The notes below the pieces were generated by a model that was not told the DNA's origin, did no database searches, and was given only the letters and a program-made list of their open reading frames with translations. Shown here piece by piece: positions 36,182 to 45,104 of a stretch of 64,000 nucleotides of DNA. Source of the stretch: Planctomycetota bacterium (GTDB lineage Bacteria; Planctomycetota; Planctomycetia; Pirellulales; PNKZ01); NCBI GenBank assembly GCA_018242585.1, contig JAFEBQ010000025.1:25984-89983 (forward strand), written 5' to 3'. The translations under genes were made by a program, and so were the position numbers. The number at the start of each line of letters is the position of its first letter. Within the stretch, counting starts at the first letter, position 1.

Positions 36182-37420
36182 CTACCGCGGCCTGGGGCGT
36201 TCGCCGAAGAGCTTGCCCAGCCAACTCCAATAGTCGGGCGGATCGTCGGGCTTGCCCTGGCATTCGGCAATTCGGTCTTGCGCCGCCTGGGCGGCCTGGG
36301 TGTCGGGGAAGTTCTTCAGCACGTCGGCGTAATAGCGTTTGGCCGAGCCGTAGCACTTGCGGTGGAAGTAATACTCGCCGTTGGTGAAATCGCGATAGCC
36401 CTTCTGCTCGCGGATGGCGCGGCGCGCTCGTTCCAGGCGGTCGCGCTCGCCGGGTATCTGATCGCCAAAGTTGGTCAGCGTCGAATCGATCAGCTTTTCC
36501 GAGTCGAGCAGCGGCCCGACGTCGTACTCGGCCCCTTGGTACGTGCGGAGCTTGCTGCGAATCTCCAGCAGTTGCGCCTTGGGGACGTGCTCGCTGCCGG
36601 GGTTTTCCTTGCGCAGCGTCTCGAAGTTGTGGGCCGCTTCGTCGTAGCGACCGTTGACAAATTGCGAAATGCCGGCCGCGAACGTGGCGTCGTCGGCCAA
36701 GGGGCCGGTCGGGTCGGCCAGCCGCACGCATTCATACGCCGCCAACGCGTTGGCCCGCACATCAAGCAGCGGCAAGTGCTTGTCGGTCAGATTCATCTTG
36801 TACCAGGGGTAATCCTTCGACATCTGGTCCCAGAAGCGGGCGATGGCGAAGTCGCGGACCACGATCGTTTCGAGGTAGCGGGAATTTTCGTATTTCTTCA
36901 TCAACTCGGAGTAGGCGTCGATGGCCTTGCTGTACCGGTCGGCGAAGAACAGAGCTTCAGCTCGCATGAACATCGCGTCTTCTTCCAACAACGAGTTGGG
37001 CCAGCGAATGGCGGCTACCTTGAACTTGGCCGCCGCTTCGTCATAGCGCCGCTCGCGGAACATGGCCTCGCCGTCCAGATACTCTTGCCGGGCCGCCTTC
37101 TCGTTGGGGCCCTGGCCGATCATCTTGCGATATTGCCTGGCGATTGATTCACCCTTCAGACTGTCCCCCACCTGGGTCAGCCAGGGGCGCTGGTCAGGAA
37201 TCGCTTCGATCGACTGGCCAGGGGAAGCGGCATTCATGCCCGGCGCGTTTTGCACATAGCTGGCGGGTTGCACCTGGCCGGTCTGGCCGGGAATGGGGCG
37301 ATCGGTCAGCGGGCTGCCGATGCTTTCCTTCTGCTTCGAGGACGAAAACGGCCCCGAGCAGCCCCCGCAGGCTAACAACATGGCAGCCGTCCACATCACG
37401 CGCGCGCAGCGCGTGCGCAC
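36182..37420 (-). CDS. BamD-like TPR lipoprotein
   Basis: About 412 residues. The start is uncertain: GTG at 37418-37420 gives a basic n-region, a short hydrophobic core and the lipobox LLACGGC; ATG 37394-37396 and a TTG at 37474 are alternatives. After a Pro/Gln-rich linker, five or so TPR-like helical repeats follow: RYDEAAAKFKVAAIRWPNSL, YSKAIDAYSELMKKYENSRY, RYDEAAHNFETLRKENPGSE and CYGSAKRYYADVLKNFPDTQ. BamD is the essential lipoprotein of the beta-barrel assembly machine. The neighbouring LptE-like gene fits an outer-membrane assembly role; the family match is by repeat pattern. Confidence 0.75.
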   Translation of the reverse strand: MRTRCARVMWTAAMLLACGGCSGPFSSSKQKESIGSPLTDRPIPGQTGQVQPASYVQNAPGMNAASPGQSIEAIPDQRPWLTQVGDSLKGESIARQYRKMIGQGPNEKAARQEYLDGEAMFRERRYDEAAAKFKVAAIRWPNSLLEEDAMFMRAEALFFADRYSKAIDAYSELMKKYENSRYLETIVVRDFAIARFWDQMSKDYPWYKMNLTDKHLPLLDVRANALAAYECVRLADPTGPLADDATFAAGISQFVNGRYDEAAHNFETLRKENPGSEHVPKAQLLEIRSKLRTYQGAEYDVGPLLDSEKLIDSTLTNFGDQIPGERDRLERARRAIREQKGYRDFTNGEYYFHRKCYGSAKRYYADVLKNFPDTQAAQAAQDRIAECQGKPDDPPDYWSWLGKLFGERPRPR

Positions 37421-37652
37421 ACCGGCCAGCGAAGCGGCGAACGTCAAGCGATCGGGTTGGCACGACAGGCGCAAGCGAAACCTACCGGTCAGGGCCGATT
37501 GTTGAAGGGGGATGATTTCAGCGAGTTTTGGATGAGCAAGCAGACGAGTCGGACGAGCAGGTATTTCAGGCGGGCGGGCGAGTCAGGTCGGGTCAGGCAA
37601 AACAACGGGCGATTCGTACCGGCTGGCAGTAGGTAACTTGGGGTTGCCACGG

Positions 37653-38444
37653 CTAGCCGGCGTGGTGTCCCAGGTACGGATGCATGCGCAGTTTGTGCCC
37701 CAGCAGGTGGGAAAAGTATTGGTTCATCACGCCCCGCAACGATCCCAGCACGCGGCGATCGGTGTCGAGTGCAAGGTTTGCGTCGGACGCAAGATTCGTA
37801 TCAAACGCGGCAGCCATCGGCGCCGGCTCGGCCAGCGCCTTGAGCGCCGTCCAAGCCGCGGAACTCAACGAAACCACCAGCTTGTGCCCCGGTCGACAGG
37901 TCGCGCACAGCACGCCGCCGGCCAGGATGCCCAGGCTGGCCCGCCCCTCGCTCGCCAGCGGCTTGCCACACTCGACACAGGCGTCGAGCGACGGCAGATG
38001 CCCCAGCAGGCGCAAGGCGGTCAATTCAAAACGCAAGACGGTGACGCCGGCCGCGCACTCTTCGCGACCCAGCGCCGCCAGCGTCTGGCACGCGGCGTCG
38101 AACAGGTCGGGATGAGGATCGCGATCGAGCGTTAATTCGTTCAGCAGCTCGGCTACGTAGTAACCGGCGTACCAATGGGATAAGTCGTGTCCGGCGGGTC
38201 GAAATCGCCGCTCCAACTTGGCTTCGGTAATCAAGTCGAGCGCGTCGGACGATTTCGCGAGGAACACTATCCGACACAGCCCCAACAGGTCAAGGGCAGA
38301 CTCGAATGGCCCCTTGGGGCGCCGCGAGCCCTTGGCCAGCCCGCTGAGCTTGCCGAATTCCCGCGTGAACAGCGTGACCACGGCGCTCGTCTCGCTGAAG
38401 TCGACGACGCGAATCACCAGGGCCAGGGCTTTTTCGGCGCTCAT
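37653..38444 (-). CDS. recO: DNA repair protein RecO
   Basis: 263 residues from ATG 38442-38444. The N-terminal OB fold (ALVIRVVDFSETSAVVTLFT, REFGKLSGLAKGSRRPKGPF) is the classic RecO start. The helical middle and a four-cysteine zinc site (CVECGKPL ... CATCRPGH) complete it. RecO loads RecA onto SSB-coated ssDNA with RecR in recombinational repair. It is the last gene of the minus-strand block recO-ybeY-pgpH-phoH, where transcription runs phoH first. Confidence 0.93.
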   Translation of the reverse strand: MSAEKALALVIRVVDFSETSAVVTLFTREFGKLSGLAKGSRRPKGPFESALDLLGLCRIVFLAKSSDALDLITEAKLERRFRPAGHDLSHWYAGYYVAELLNELTLDRDPHPDLFDAACQTLAALGREECAAGVTVLRFELTALRLLGHLPSLDACVECGKPLASEGRASLGILAGGVLCATCRPGHKLVVSLSSAAWTALKALAEPAPMAAAFDTNLASDANLALDTDRRVLGSLRGVMNQYFSHLLGHKLRMHPYLGHHAG

Positions 38445-38543
38445 GGGCGGAGGGGCGTGGCTGCGGTTGGTTTAACGCGGAATGGTGGTCGCTGGCTGGC
38501 GGTCGTGGCGCGTGGTTCGTCTTGACGCGCGTCGGGCGTGCTA

Positions 38544-39044
38544 TCAGTCGCCGTCTTCGTCCTCGTAGACCGGCGCGACGTCGAACGCCGCTAGCACTTC
38601 CCGCTCGCGCCGCCGCATCATGGTTTTCAACTCGGGTTCGAGGTCGTCATAGCCCACTAGGTGCAGCGTCCCATGCACCACGTACAGCAGCAGCTCGTCC
38701 TCGGGCCGCACGTTCAACCGCTCGGCGGTCGTGGCCGCGGTGTCGGCGCTGACGATCACCTCGCCGTCGAGCGCGTCGTCCTCGTCGTCGAGCGCAAAGC
38801 TGAGCACGTCGGTGGCGTAGTCGTGCGCCAGGAAGCGCCGGTTCAGCTCGTGAATCGTCGGGTCATCGACCACGGCCAGGCTGATGATGGCCCGCTCGAC
38901 TTCGGCCTGGCGCAAGATCAGCTCGACCGCCCGGCGCAGACGCCCGGCATCGACAGCCACCCGGGCGCATTCCACCGCCAACGAGATTTGATACGGCGTA
39001 GCAATGATCGGACGGCCTTCGATGAGAAAGCATGGATATGACAC
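38544..39044 (-). CDS. ybeY: YbeY-like endoribonuclease / rRNA maturation factor
   Basis: 166 residues from GTG 39042-39044; a TTG at 39099-39101 would add 19 residues, neither has a clear ribosome-binding site. The metal site is in VHGTLHLVGYDDLEP. Canonical YbeY is HGxLHLxGYDH with three histidines; the third is Asp here, so metal coordination may be altered. YbeY takes part in 16S rRNA 3'-end processing and ribosome quality control. The gene lies between the PgpH-like and recO genes in the common phoH-pgpH-ybeY order. The C-terminus is acidic (YEDEDGD). Confidence 0.9.
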   Translation of the reverse strand: MSYPCFLIEGRPIIATPYQISLAVECARVAVDAGRLRRAVELILRQAEVERAIISLAVVDDPTIHELNRRFLAHDYATDVLSFALDDEDDALDGEVIVSADTAATTAERLNVRPEDELLLYVVHGTLHLVGYDDLEPELKTMMRRREREVLAAFDVAPVYEDEDGD

Positions 39045-39116
39045 GCCGATTAGACCACGCGAGGCCGCCCTAGGCGAGGCCGCCACCTGACTCTTGAGCA
39101 CCGCAGGTGCGACGAA

Positions 39117-41423
39117 CTACGCCGAAGCTGGCGCCGGATACTTGACGCGGCCGTGATAGATCGCCGACAGCGACTTGATCAGGCTGTCCTCGATGGTCCG
39201 CAATTGCTCGAGCGTCATGTGGCACTGGCTGAACTGCCCGTCGATCAGCTTCTTGTGGCTGATTTCCTCGACCAGGCTTTCGATCCGCGCGGGCGTCGGC
39301 TCGACCAGCGCCCGGCTGGCGCTTTCGACCGCGTCGGCGATCATCAGCACGGCGGTTTCGATCGTCTGGGGCTTGGGACCAGGGTATCGGTACGAGCTTT
39401 CCTCGACCTCGGTCTCGTCCCCTTCGGCGTCGCTCCGTTTGTTGGCGCGGTTGAAGAAGTATTCGACCAAGGTTGTGCCGTGATGTTGCTCGATGAAGTC
39501 GATGATCGGCTGGGGCAAGTTGTGCTGCCGCGCCAAGTCGGCGCCGTCCTTGACGTGGGCGATGATGATCAAGGTGCTCATCGCCGGCACCAGCGTGTCG
39601 TGACGATTCTCGCCCGCAGCCTGGTTCTCGACAAAATAGTTGGGCTTGAGCATTTTGCCGATGTCGTGGAAGTACGCCCCCACGCGAACCAGCAGCCCGC
39701 AGCCCCCCACCGCCTCGGCCGCCGCTTCGGCCATCGAGGCCACGTTGATCGAGTGGTTGTACGTGCCCGGCGCGCGGCGGACCAACTCTTGCAACAACGG
39801 GTGCGAGACGTCGCTCCATTCCAGCAAGCTGATCTCGGTCAACACGCCGAACATCTTTTCGATCATCGGTAGCAAGCCGGTCAGCAGAAACCCGGCCGCC
39901 AAGGTACAAACGGCATTCCGCGTCGCATAAGCCCACAACGCGCCGTTGTTCCCTTCAATTTCCCAGGGCCAACCCAGCGGCTGTTCATCGAGCAAACCGA
40001 CTCCTAGGGAACAGGCCGCCGCCACCAACGCCGAGATCGCGCCGACCTTGAGCAGCTTGCTCCGGCTGCGAATGTGACCCAATTGAACGATGGCCGAGCA
40101 GACGACGCTGATCAGGACCATGAACTCGCCCAGCCCGTGCCCCGTGGTAGTGACCAGGACCATGGCCATCGACAGCGTGAGCATCAAGGCCACATCGCGA
40201 TGATAGGCGATGGCGAACGTCATGCCGAACAGTAATAGCGGAATCAGTTCCGCGCCGTAGTCGCTCATCCAGTGGACCAGCAACACCGCCGCCACGGCCG
40301 AGATCAACAACGTCGACAGCCGGAACAGGTCGGTCACCAGCCGGCGCTCGTGATGATATAGGTAGTAGCCACCCAGCACGAAGATCGTGACCAACAGGCC
40401 CAGCACCGCCACGGCCCGCTCGACGCACTCGCGCCAGGTCAGCGAATTGACGTACTGGTTGTGTTCAAGTTCCAACAGGACGAGCGTGGCCGCGTCCAAT
40501 GGCTTATTGGCCAGGGCAAGCAACTGGTGCGGTTCGAAATATTTGAACTGTTCGGCCACTGCGGCCGCGGCGGTGTCGCGAACCTGCAGGGTCAGCTTTT
40601 CGTCGTATTCCAGCGTGCTGGTCAAGCGCGGATGGAGCCAGTTGAAGATCGGCCCGACCGTAGCCGGCGGCAGATGGTGTCCCAGCCGACGCAACAGCGA
40701 CCCGCCGTCCCCAATCAACACGTCGGCCACTGGCGTGGGGAACTTATCCTTGGGTCGGCCGGTCGGATAGACCCAAATGTCCTTACGGTTCCCTTCGCCG
40801 TGCGCCTCGGGCAACTTGTCGAGCAGGCCTTGCTGTTCGAACTTGGAAAAGACCTTCCCCAACTCTTCGCCCAAGGTTTCCAGGTTCGCGGCTCCGCCAA
40901 GCGCGGCGCGGAACTGCTGAAACACTTCTTCTTGCTGTTCGGTATCGGGCAGGTTGTCTTCCTTCTTCGCGGCGCCGTTGGCCGGCGCGGCGAGGGCTGC
41001 TTGTATCTGCTTGCGCGTTTCGGGGTTCAGGTCGGCCAGCGTGTTGGCGTTGACCACCTCGGACAGCACGTGCTGCAAGTTGGCTCGCAGCAGTTGCAAC
41101 CCCTGGGGATCCTGGCGATAGACGACCGGCTCGCGGTTACGGGCCAGATTTTGCTGCTCGCGCAGCGCGAACGGGTCGGGCTGCTTGAACTGGATGCGCG
41201 AAACGATGTCCCGGTTGGGCACGTAGCCTGGGCGGAAGCTGAACGGTGGTTTCCAGGGGACCGTCAGCGCCCACAACGATAGCAAGGCGATCGCGCAAAC
41301 GGCCAATCGCACCAGCACGTCGCCACGGCGCAGCGAGTCGAGCGCCTGCTCGATCCGCCCCGGAGGCAACTCGAGCACGGCGCCCCGCAGCGAGCGCAAT
41401 CCACGTTTTCGGCCTGTCGACAT
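39117..41423 (-). CDS. 7TM-HD family phosphohydrolase, PgpH-like
   Basis: 768 residues from ATG 41421-41423. A single N-terminal membrane segment (LAVCAIALLSLWALTVPW) is followed by a large extracytoplasmic domain (about 60-320), seven hydrophobic segments (about 330-500) and a C-terminal HD domain. The catalytic His-Asp lies in YFHDIGKMLKPNYFVENQ, with further metal ligands in IIIAHVKDGADLA and FIEQHHGTTLVEYF. PgpH of Listeria hydrolyses cyclic di-AMP; that activity is inferred here. It is 21 bp downstream of phoH in the same direction, so co-transcribed with it. Confidence 0.9.
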   Translation of the reverse strand: MSTGRKRGLRSLRGAVLELPPGRIEQALDSLRRGDVLVRLAVCAIALLSLWALTVPWKPPFSFRPGYVPNRDIVSRIQFKQPDPFALREQQNLARNREPVVYRQDPQGLQLLRANLQHVLSEVVNANTLADLNPETRKQIQAALAAPANGAAKKEDNLPDTEQQEEVFQQFRAALGGAANLETLGEELGKVFSKFEQQGLLDKLPEAHGEGNRKDIWVYPTGRPKDKFPTPVADVLIGDGGSLLRRLGHHLPPATVGPIFNWLHPRLTSTLEYDEKLTLQVRDTAAAAVAEQFKYFEPHQLLALANKPLDAATLVLLELEHNQYVNSLTWRECVERAVAVLGLLVTIFVLGGYYLYHHERRLVTDLFRLSTLLISAVAAVLLVHWMSDYGAELIPLLLFGMTFAIAYHRDVALMLTLSMAMVLVTTTGHGLGEFMVLISVVCSAIVQLGHIRSRSKLLKVGAISALVAAACSLGVGLLDEQPLGWPWEIEGNNGALWAYATRNAVCTLAAGFLLTGLLPMIEKMFGVLTEISLLEWSDVSHPLLQELVRRAPGTYNHSINVASMAEAAAEAVGGCGLLVRVGAYFHDIGKMLKPNYFVENQAAGENRHDTLVPAMSTLIIIAHVKDGADLARQHNLPQPIIDFIEQHHGTTLVEYFFNRANKRSDAEGDETEVEESSYRYPGPKPQTIETAVLMIADAVESASRALVEPTPARIESLVEEISHKKLIDGQFSQCHMTLEQLRTIEDSLIKSLSAIYHGRVKYPAPASA

Positions 41424-41444
41424 GATTGGTTTCGCGAGCGGCGC

Positions 41445-42389
41445 TTAGTGGCGCCGGGGTCCGTCCTCGTAGGCCCGCACGATTTCTTGAACCAGCCGGT
41501 GCCGCACGATGTCGGCGCCGGTCAGGGTGATGTGCGCCAGGCCGTCGATATCGTGCAGCCGGCGATGGGCGTCGATCAGGCCGCTGCTGACGTGCGGCGG
41601 CAAGTCGATTTGGGTCGTATCGCCCGAGACGACGATCTTCGAGCCGCGCCCCATGCGCGTCAGGAACATCTTCATCTGGGCCACGGTGGTGTTCTGGGCT
41701 TCATCCAGGATGATGAAGGCTTCGTTCAGCGTCCGGCCGCGCATGTACGCTAGCGGCGCGACTTCGATCACGTCCAGCTCGGTGAGCCGCTTCATCTGAT
41801 CGAAGTCGATCATCTCGCGCAGCGCGTCCAGCAGCGGCCGCAGGTAAGGGTTGATCTTGGCTTGCAGGTCGCCGGGCAAGTAGCCCAGGCTTTCGCCCGC
41901 TTCGACCGCGGGACGGACCAGGACGATCTTGCGCACGCGCTCCTGACGTAAGGCCTGGACGGCCATCGCCACGGCCAGATAGGTCTTGCCGGTCCCCGCC
42001 GGTCCATGGCAGAAGACAACGTCGTTCTCCATGATCGAGCGGACGTATCGGGCCTGGCCCAGGGTGCGCGGTTGCACCTTGCGGCCGGCGTGCATGGTTT
42101 CGATCACCGGCGCGTCGGCCGGCGCACCCTTGCCCGTGACCGCTTCGATGGCCAGGGCGACATCGTCGGGGGTGACGTGTCCGCGACGTTCGGCCAGTGA
42201 CTTGAGCTGTTCGAGCACGCGGGTCGCCTGGGCCACGGCGGATTCGGTCCCTTCGACGTGGACCTCGTCATTGCGGGCCGAGATTTTGACCCCGAAGGCG
42301 TCGCGAACTTGCCGCAGGTGCTGGTCGCGCGTGCCGAACAAGGACAGCAGCGCCTGAGAACCGACGACCGAGATGTTGGTTTCCGACAT
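41445..42389 (-). CDS. PhoH-like ATPase (YbeZ type)
   Basis: 314 residues from ATG 42387-42389. A KH-like N-terminal region (about 8-70) precedes the PhoH ATPase core: Walker A CHGPAGTGKTYLAV, then VRPAVEAGESLGYLPGD, Walker B FIILDEAQNTT and SGDTTQIDLP. YbeZ-type PhoH proteins are thought to assist YbeY in rRNA metabolism; ybeY lies two genes downstream in the same operon, which supports this. Length and motifs are normal. Confidence 0.93.
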   Translation of the reverse strand: MSETNISVVGSQALLSLFGTRDQHLRQVRDAFGVKISARNDEVHVEGTESAVAQATRVLEQLKSLAERRGHVTPDDVALAIEAVTGKGAPADAPVIETMHAGRKVQPRTLGQARYVRSIMENDVVFCHGPAGTGKTYLAVAMAVQALRQERVRKIVLVRPAVEAGESLGYLPGDLQAKINPYLRPLLDALREMIDFDQMKRLTELDVIEVAPLAYMRGRTLNEAFIILDEAQNTTVAQMKMFLTRMGRGSKIVVSGDTTQIDLPPHVSSGLIDAHRRLHDIDGLAHITLTGADIVRHRLVQEIVRAYEDGPRRH

Positions 42390-42655
42390 TCAACGACCGC
42401 CGGCTGCGACGCGCGGCGAACCGAGGGACCAGCATGCGAAACGAGGCCGCTCTCCGGGTGCAACGACACCGGCCGACGGCCCCGATCTATTTTACCCGCG
42501 CGTTGCAAAAGGGATACGCGCCGCGGAGTGAATCGCCGCAAGGTATTGCTGGATAGTCGCTTGCGGTTTTCCGCACGATGAGTCACAGCAGCCGGATTGG
42601 TAGCGATTGAATGGTTTCCGCGGGTTGAAGCAAGCGTTCTGGTAGGGCCTGGCAA

Positions 42656-43633
42656 TCAAGGCGATTGGTTAGAGACGCACTCGCCAAGAAGCCATAGAGT
42701 CCAGCACAGATAGGCCACCGGGGCAGCGAAGAGGATCGAGTCCAGAATATCGAGCACGCCGCCGAAGCCGGGCATCCAGTTGCTGCTGTCCTTGCAACCT
42801 AGGTCTCGTTTCAGCAACGACTCGGCCAAGTCTCCTAGTACGCCCGTGGCGCTGATGAGGAGCCCGTACACGATCCAGCCCCACGGATTCGGCACGAATG
42901 TTCCCGCGTACGTATAAGGATCCTTCGGCCAGTCGAGGAGATAGCTGCTCAGCCACGCTCCCAGACAGCCAAACAGCAACCCACCGACAAAACCTTCCCA
43001 GGTCTTCCTAGGGCTGAGGACAGGGGCCATCTTGTGCTTGCCGAACAGCCGGCCAAACGTATAGGCGCCAATGTCGCACATCTTCACCGTGGCGATCAAC
43101 GAGGCCAGCGCCACCATGCCAATGCGCCCACCGCCGCGATACAACCGCACCTCGATCACGAATACAAGCAGCACGCCGACATAAAGGATGGGCAGCAGTG
43201 TGACGCCCAATCGCTCGACGATCCCGCCCGGGCCAGTGTAGCGGCGCATTTCTAGTAACAGAGTGGCAAGCATCGCCAGCGCCACAATTACAAGCGCCAT
43301 GCCTGACCAACGGAGCTGGTTCAGTATTGTCTCGACGTAAACCTCTAGGTCGGACATGCCTGCGGGCGAATCACGGTCCCAGAGTAGGGAAATGATCGGG
43401 TGAATACAGGTCGCCAGCACGAGTGCCACATTTGCTGGATAAATCACCCAAGCATGCGGCTGCAGGCCGCGCTGCCGCATCATCCAGATCAGCTCACCGC
43501 TGCCCAGAATGGCAACGACAACCGCCAGTGGCAAAAGCCAGATGCCGGAAATGATGGCATAGGTGTCCAGGCAAGACAGCCCGACCACGGCCGCCACAAG
43601 CAACGTCCCAAACAACAACCGCCATCTCAGCAT
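42656..43633 (-). CDS. cdsA: Phosphatidate cytidylyltransferase
   Basis: 325 residues from ATG 43631-43633, with AGGGTGAAG upstream. Eight or so hydrophobic segments. The family signature is at the C-terminus: SATGVLGDLAESLLKRDLGC followed by KDSSNWMPGFGGVLDILDS. It makes CDP-diacylglycerol from phosphatidic acid and CTP at the inner membrane, feeding all phospholipid synthesis. In many bacteria cdsA directly follows uppS; here the repeat-bounded GxxExxY gene sits between the two. Confidence 0.93.
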   Translation of the reverse strand: MLRWRLLFGTLLVAAVVGLSCLDTYAIISGIWLLPLAVVVAILGSGELIWMMRQRGLQPHAWVIYPANVALVLATCIHPIISLLWDRDSPAGMSDLEVYVETILNQLRWSGMALVIVALAMLATLLLEMRRYTGPGGIVERLGVTLLPILYVGVLLVFVIEVRLYRGGGRIGMVALASLIATVKMCDIGAYTFGRLFGKHKMAPVLSPRKTWEGFVGGLLFGCLGAWLSSYLLDWPKDPYTYAGTFVPNPWGWIVYGLLISATGVLGDLAESLLKRDLGCKDSSNWMPGFGGVLDILDSILFAAPVAYLCWTLWLLGECVSNQSP

Positions 43634-43663
43634 TCTTCACCCTAGGCAATCAAAGAATTTGCA

Positions 43664-44262
43664 CCACAGAGGACTCACTTAGGAGTTTTGAACCGCAAAG
43701 ACGCAAAGGTCGCAAAGAAGAATACCAAGAAGGCTCAGAGATCGTTCGCAATTCGCTTGATGCCATCTTTAAGCAAGCCGGTATTGAAGTTAATCAACAA
43801 ACCGAGTCGCCGGCCGCTCATCTTGAGGTACGAAAGCAATTGGGCTTCGTGAATCGGAAGCAATCGATCGACCGCCTTCAATTCGACAATCACACAGTCA
43901 TCAACGAGTAGATCGATGCGATAACCGACATCTAATTTGATGTCACCGTACACGACTGGCTGCGGTAGCTGGGTGTCGACCCGGCAACCGCGACTGCGCA
44001 ACTCATAGGCCAAACACGCCTCATAAGCCGATTCCAACAGCCCAGGCCCCAACGCGCGATGCACCTTCAATGCCGCATCAACGATGACGCTGCTCACCTG
44101 ATTCGCACGATCAGATTCTGGGCTCGCCGTCACTGCCCCATCCTCCCTCTTGTCTTCTTTGCGACCTTTGCGTCTTTGCGGTTCAAATCTCTCCGGCCTG
44201 TTCTCTGCGCCTCGGCGGTAAAACCTGTCCTAATTTGTGTTGCGACCTCTGCGATTCAATCT
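43664..44262. repeat. Composite repeat element E9, R1 pair enclosing a gene
   Basis: An R4-like fragment (43664-43685) leads into R1 at 43687-43721. The mirror R1' arm is 44153-44187, then an R4'-like piece (44203-44222) and an R2' piece (44244-44261) follow. The two R1 arms are perfect inverted copies over 35 bp, including the segment beyond the R1 core (GGTCGCAAAGAAGA) that varies between elements. Unlike the other elements the space between the arms (431 bp) is filled by a complete gene. Confidence 0.9.
43735..44133 (-). CDS. GxxExxY-family protein, predicted PD-(D/E)XK nuclease
   Basis: 132 residues from GTG 44131-44133 with GGAGG 8 bases upstream. The name-giving motif is GLLESAY (Gly31, Glu34, Tyr37). 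Residues GYRIDLLVDDCVIVELKAV contain Asp74 and Glu84-x-Lys86, a PD-(D/E)XK nuclease signature, and AQLLSYL (Gln98-x3-Tyr102) matches the QxxxY motif of RecB/Cas4-type nucleases. The family is uncharacterised; the nuclease reading is my inference. The gene fits exactly between perfect 35-bp R1 inverted repeats: 13 bp from the stop to the left arm and 19 bp from the start to the right. It separates uppS from cdsA, as if inserted there. Confidence 0.85.
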   Translation of the reverse strand: MTASPESDRANQVSSVIVDAALKVHRALGPGLLESAYEACLAYELRSRGCRVDTQLPQPVVYGDIKLDVGYRIDLLVDDCVIVELKAVDRLLPIHEAQLLSYLKMSGRRLGLLINFNTGLLKDGIKRIANDL

Positions 44263-44270
44263 TTTGCCAG

Positions 44271-45035
44271 TCACTGGTTAAGCCCGCCGTAGCGGCGGTC
44301 GCGGTCGGCGAAACTGCGAATCGCTTCGTGCAGCGACGCTTCGTCGAACTCGGGCCAGCAGCGCTCGGTGACCCACAGCTCGGCGTAGCTGATCTGCCAG
44401 AGCAGAAAGTTGCTGATCCGCAGTTGCCCCGCCGTGCGAATCAACAAGTCAGGGTCCGCCATGCCGGCGGTGTAGAGATGGTTCGCCACCAGGTCTTCAT
44501 CGATCGCGGCCGGGTCGAGCGTGCCGGCCTGGGCCTGCTCGGCCAGTTGCCGCGCCATGTCGACCAGCTCGCCGCGTGCGCCATAGTTGATGGCCAGGCA
44601 CAGCGTCAGCCCCGTGTGCCCCGCAGTGATCTCGATCGTCTTGTCCATCGACCGTTGTACGTCGGCCGGAATCCCCTCGCGGCGGCCGATCACTCGCAGG
44701 CGGATGTTCTCGTCGCAGAGCGTCTGCCGCTCTTCGATCATGTACTGCTCGAGCAGGTGCATCAGGAAGTCGAGTTCCGCTTGCGGCCGCTTCCAGTTCT
44801 CGCTCGACAGGCAATAGAGCGTGAGTTGCTCGATGTCGAGCCGGGCGCACTCCTCGGTCGTGCGCCGCACGCTGGCCACGCCGTGACGATGCCCCTCGAT
44901 CCGCGGCAGCCCGCGGCTTTGCGCCCAGCGGCCGTTGCCGTCCATGATTACGGCAATGTGCCGCGGTCGACGCTCGGGCAGCACGCCGAGCGCGGCCTGG
45001 GCAGCTTCTTTGGCGGCAGCGGTCGGAATGGCCAC
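44271..45035 (-). CDS. uppS: Isoprenyl transferase (undecaprenyl diphosphate synthase)
   Basis: 254 residues from GTG 45033-45035. Cis-prenyltransferase motifs are HIAVIMDGNGRWAQSRGLPR (catalytic Asp and diphosphate binding), HRHGVASVRRT, LSSENWKRP and the C-terminal RTAGQLRISNFLLWQ with WPEF. The usual RTSGExR reads RTAGQLR. It elongates FPP with isopentenyl-PP to make the lipid carrier of cell-wall and surface-glycan synthesis, as a cytoplasmic enzyme at the membrane. It is downstream of purA by 69 bp. Confidence 0.93.
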   Translation of the reverse strand: MAIPTAAAKEAAQAALGVLPERRPRHIAVIMDGNGRWAQSRGLPRIEGHRHGVASVRRTTEECARLDIEQLTLYCLSSENWKRPQAELDFLMHLLEQYMIEERQTLCDENIRLRVIGRREGIPADVQRSMDKTIEITAGHTGLTLCLAINYGARGELVDMARQLAEQAQAGTLDPAAIDEDLVANHLYTAGMADPDLLIRTAGQLRISNFLLWQISYAELWVTERCWPEFDEASLHEAIRSFADRDRRYGGLNQ

Positions 45036-45045
45036 GTGGAAAATC

Positions 45046-45084
45046 CGAATGCTTAATGCTTAATGCGAAATGCTTAATGAAGGC
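45046..45084. repeat. Short tandem repeat built on AATGCTTAATG
   Basis: Three iterations of the decamer-like unit (GAATGCTTAATGCTTAATGC, then GAAATGCTTAATG) fill most of the space between uppS and purA. It is A/T-rich compared with its surroundings and has no coding role. Confidence 0.7.
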
Positions 45085-45104
45085 AGACGGACAAGCCGAC
45101 ACAG

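Noticed and set aside
43735..44133. Reading the GxxExxY gene as a plain insertion-sequence transposase
   Set aside because: No DDE or HUH transposase motif; the residues match PD-(D/E)XK nucleases instead, and I saw no target-site duplication at the arm ends.
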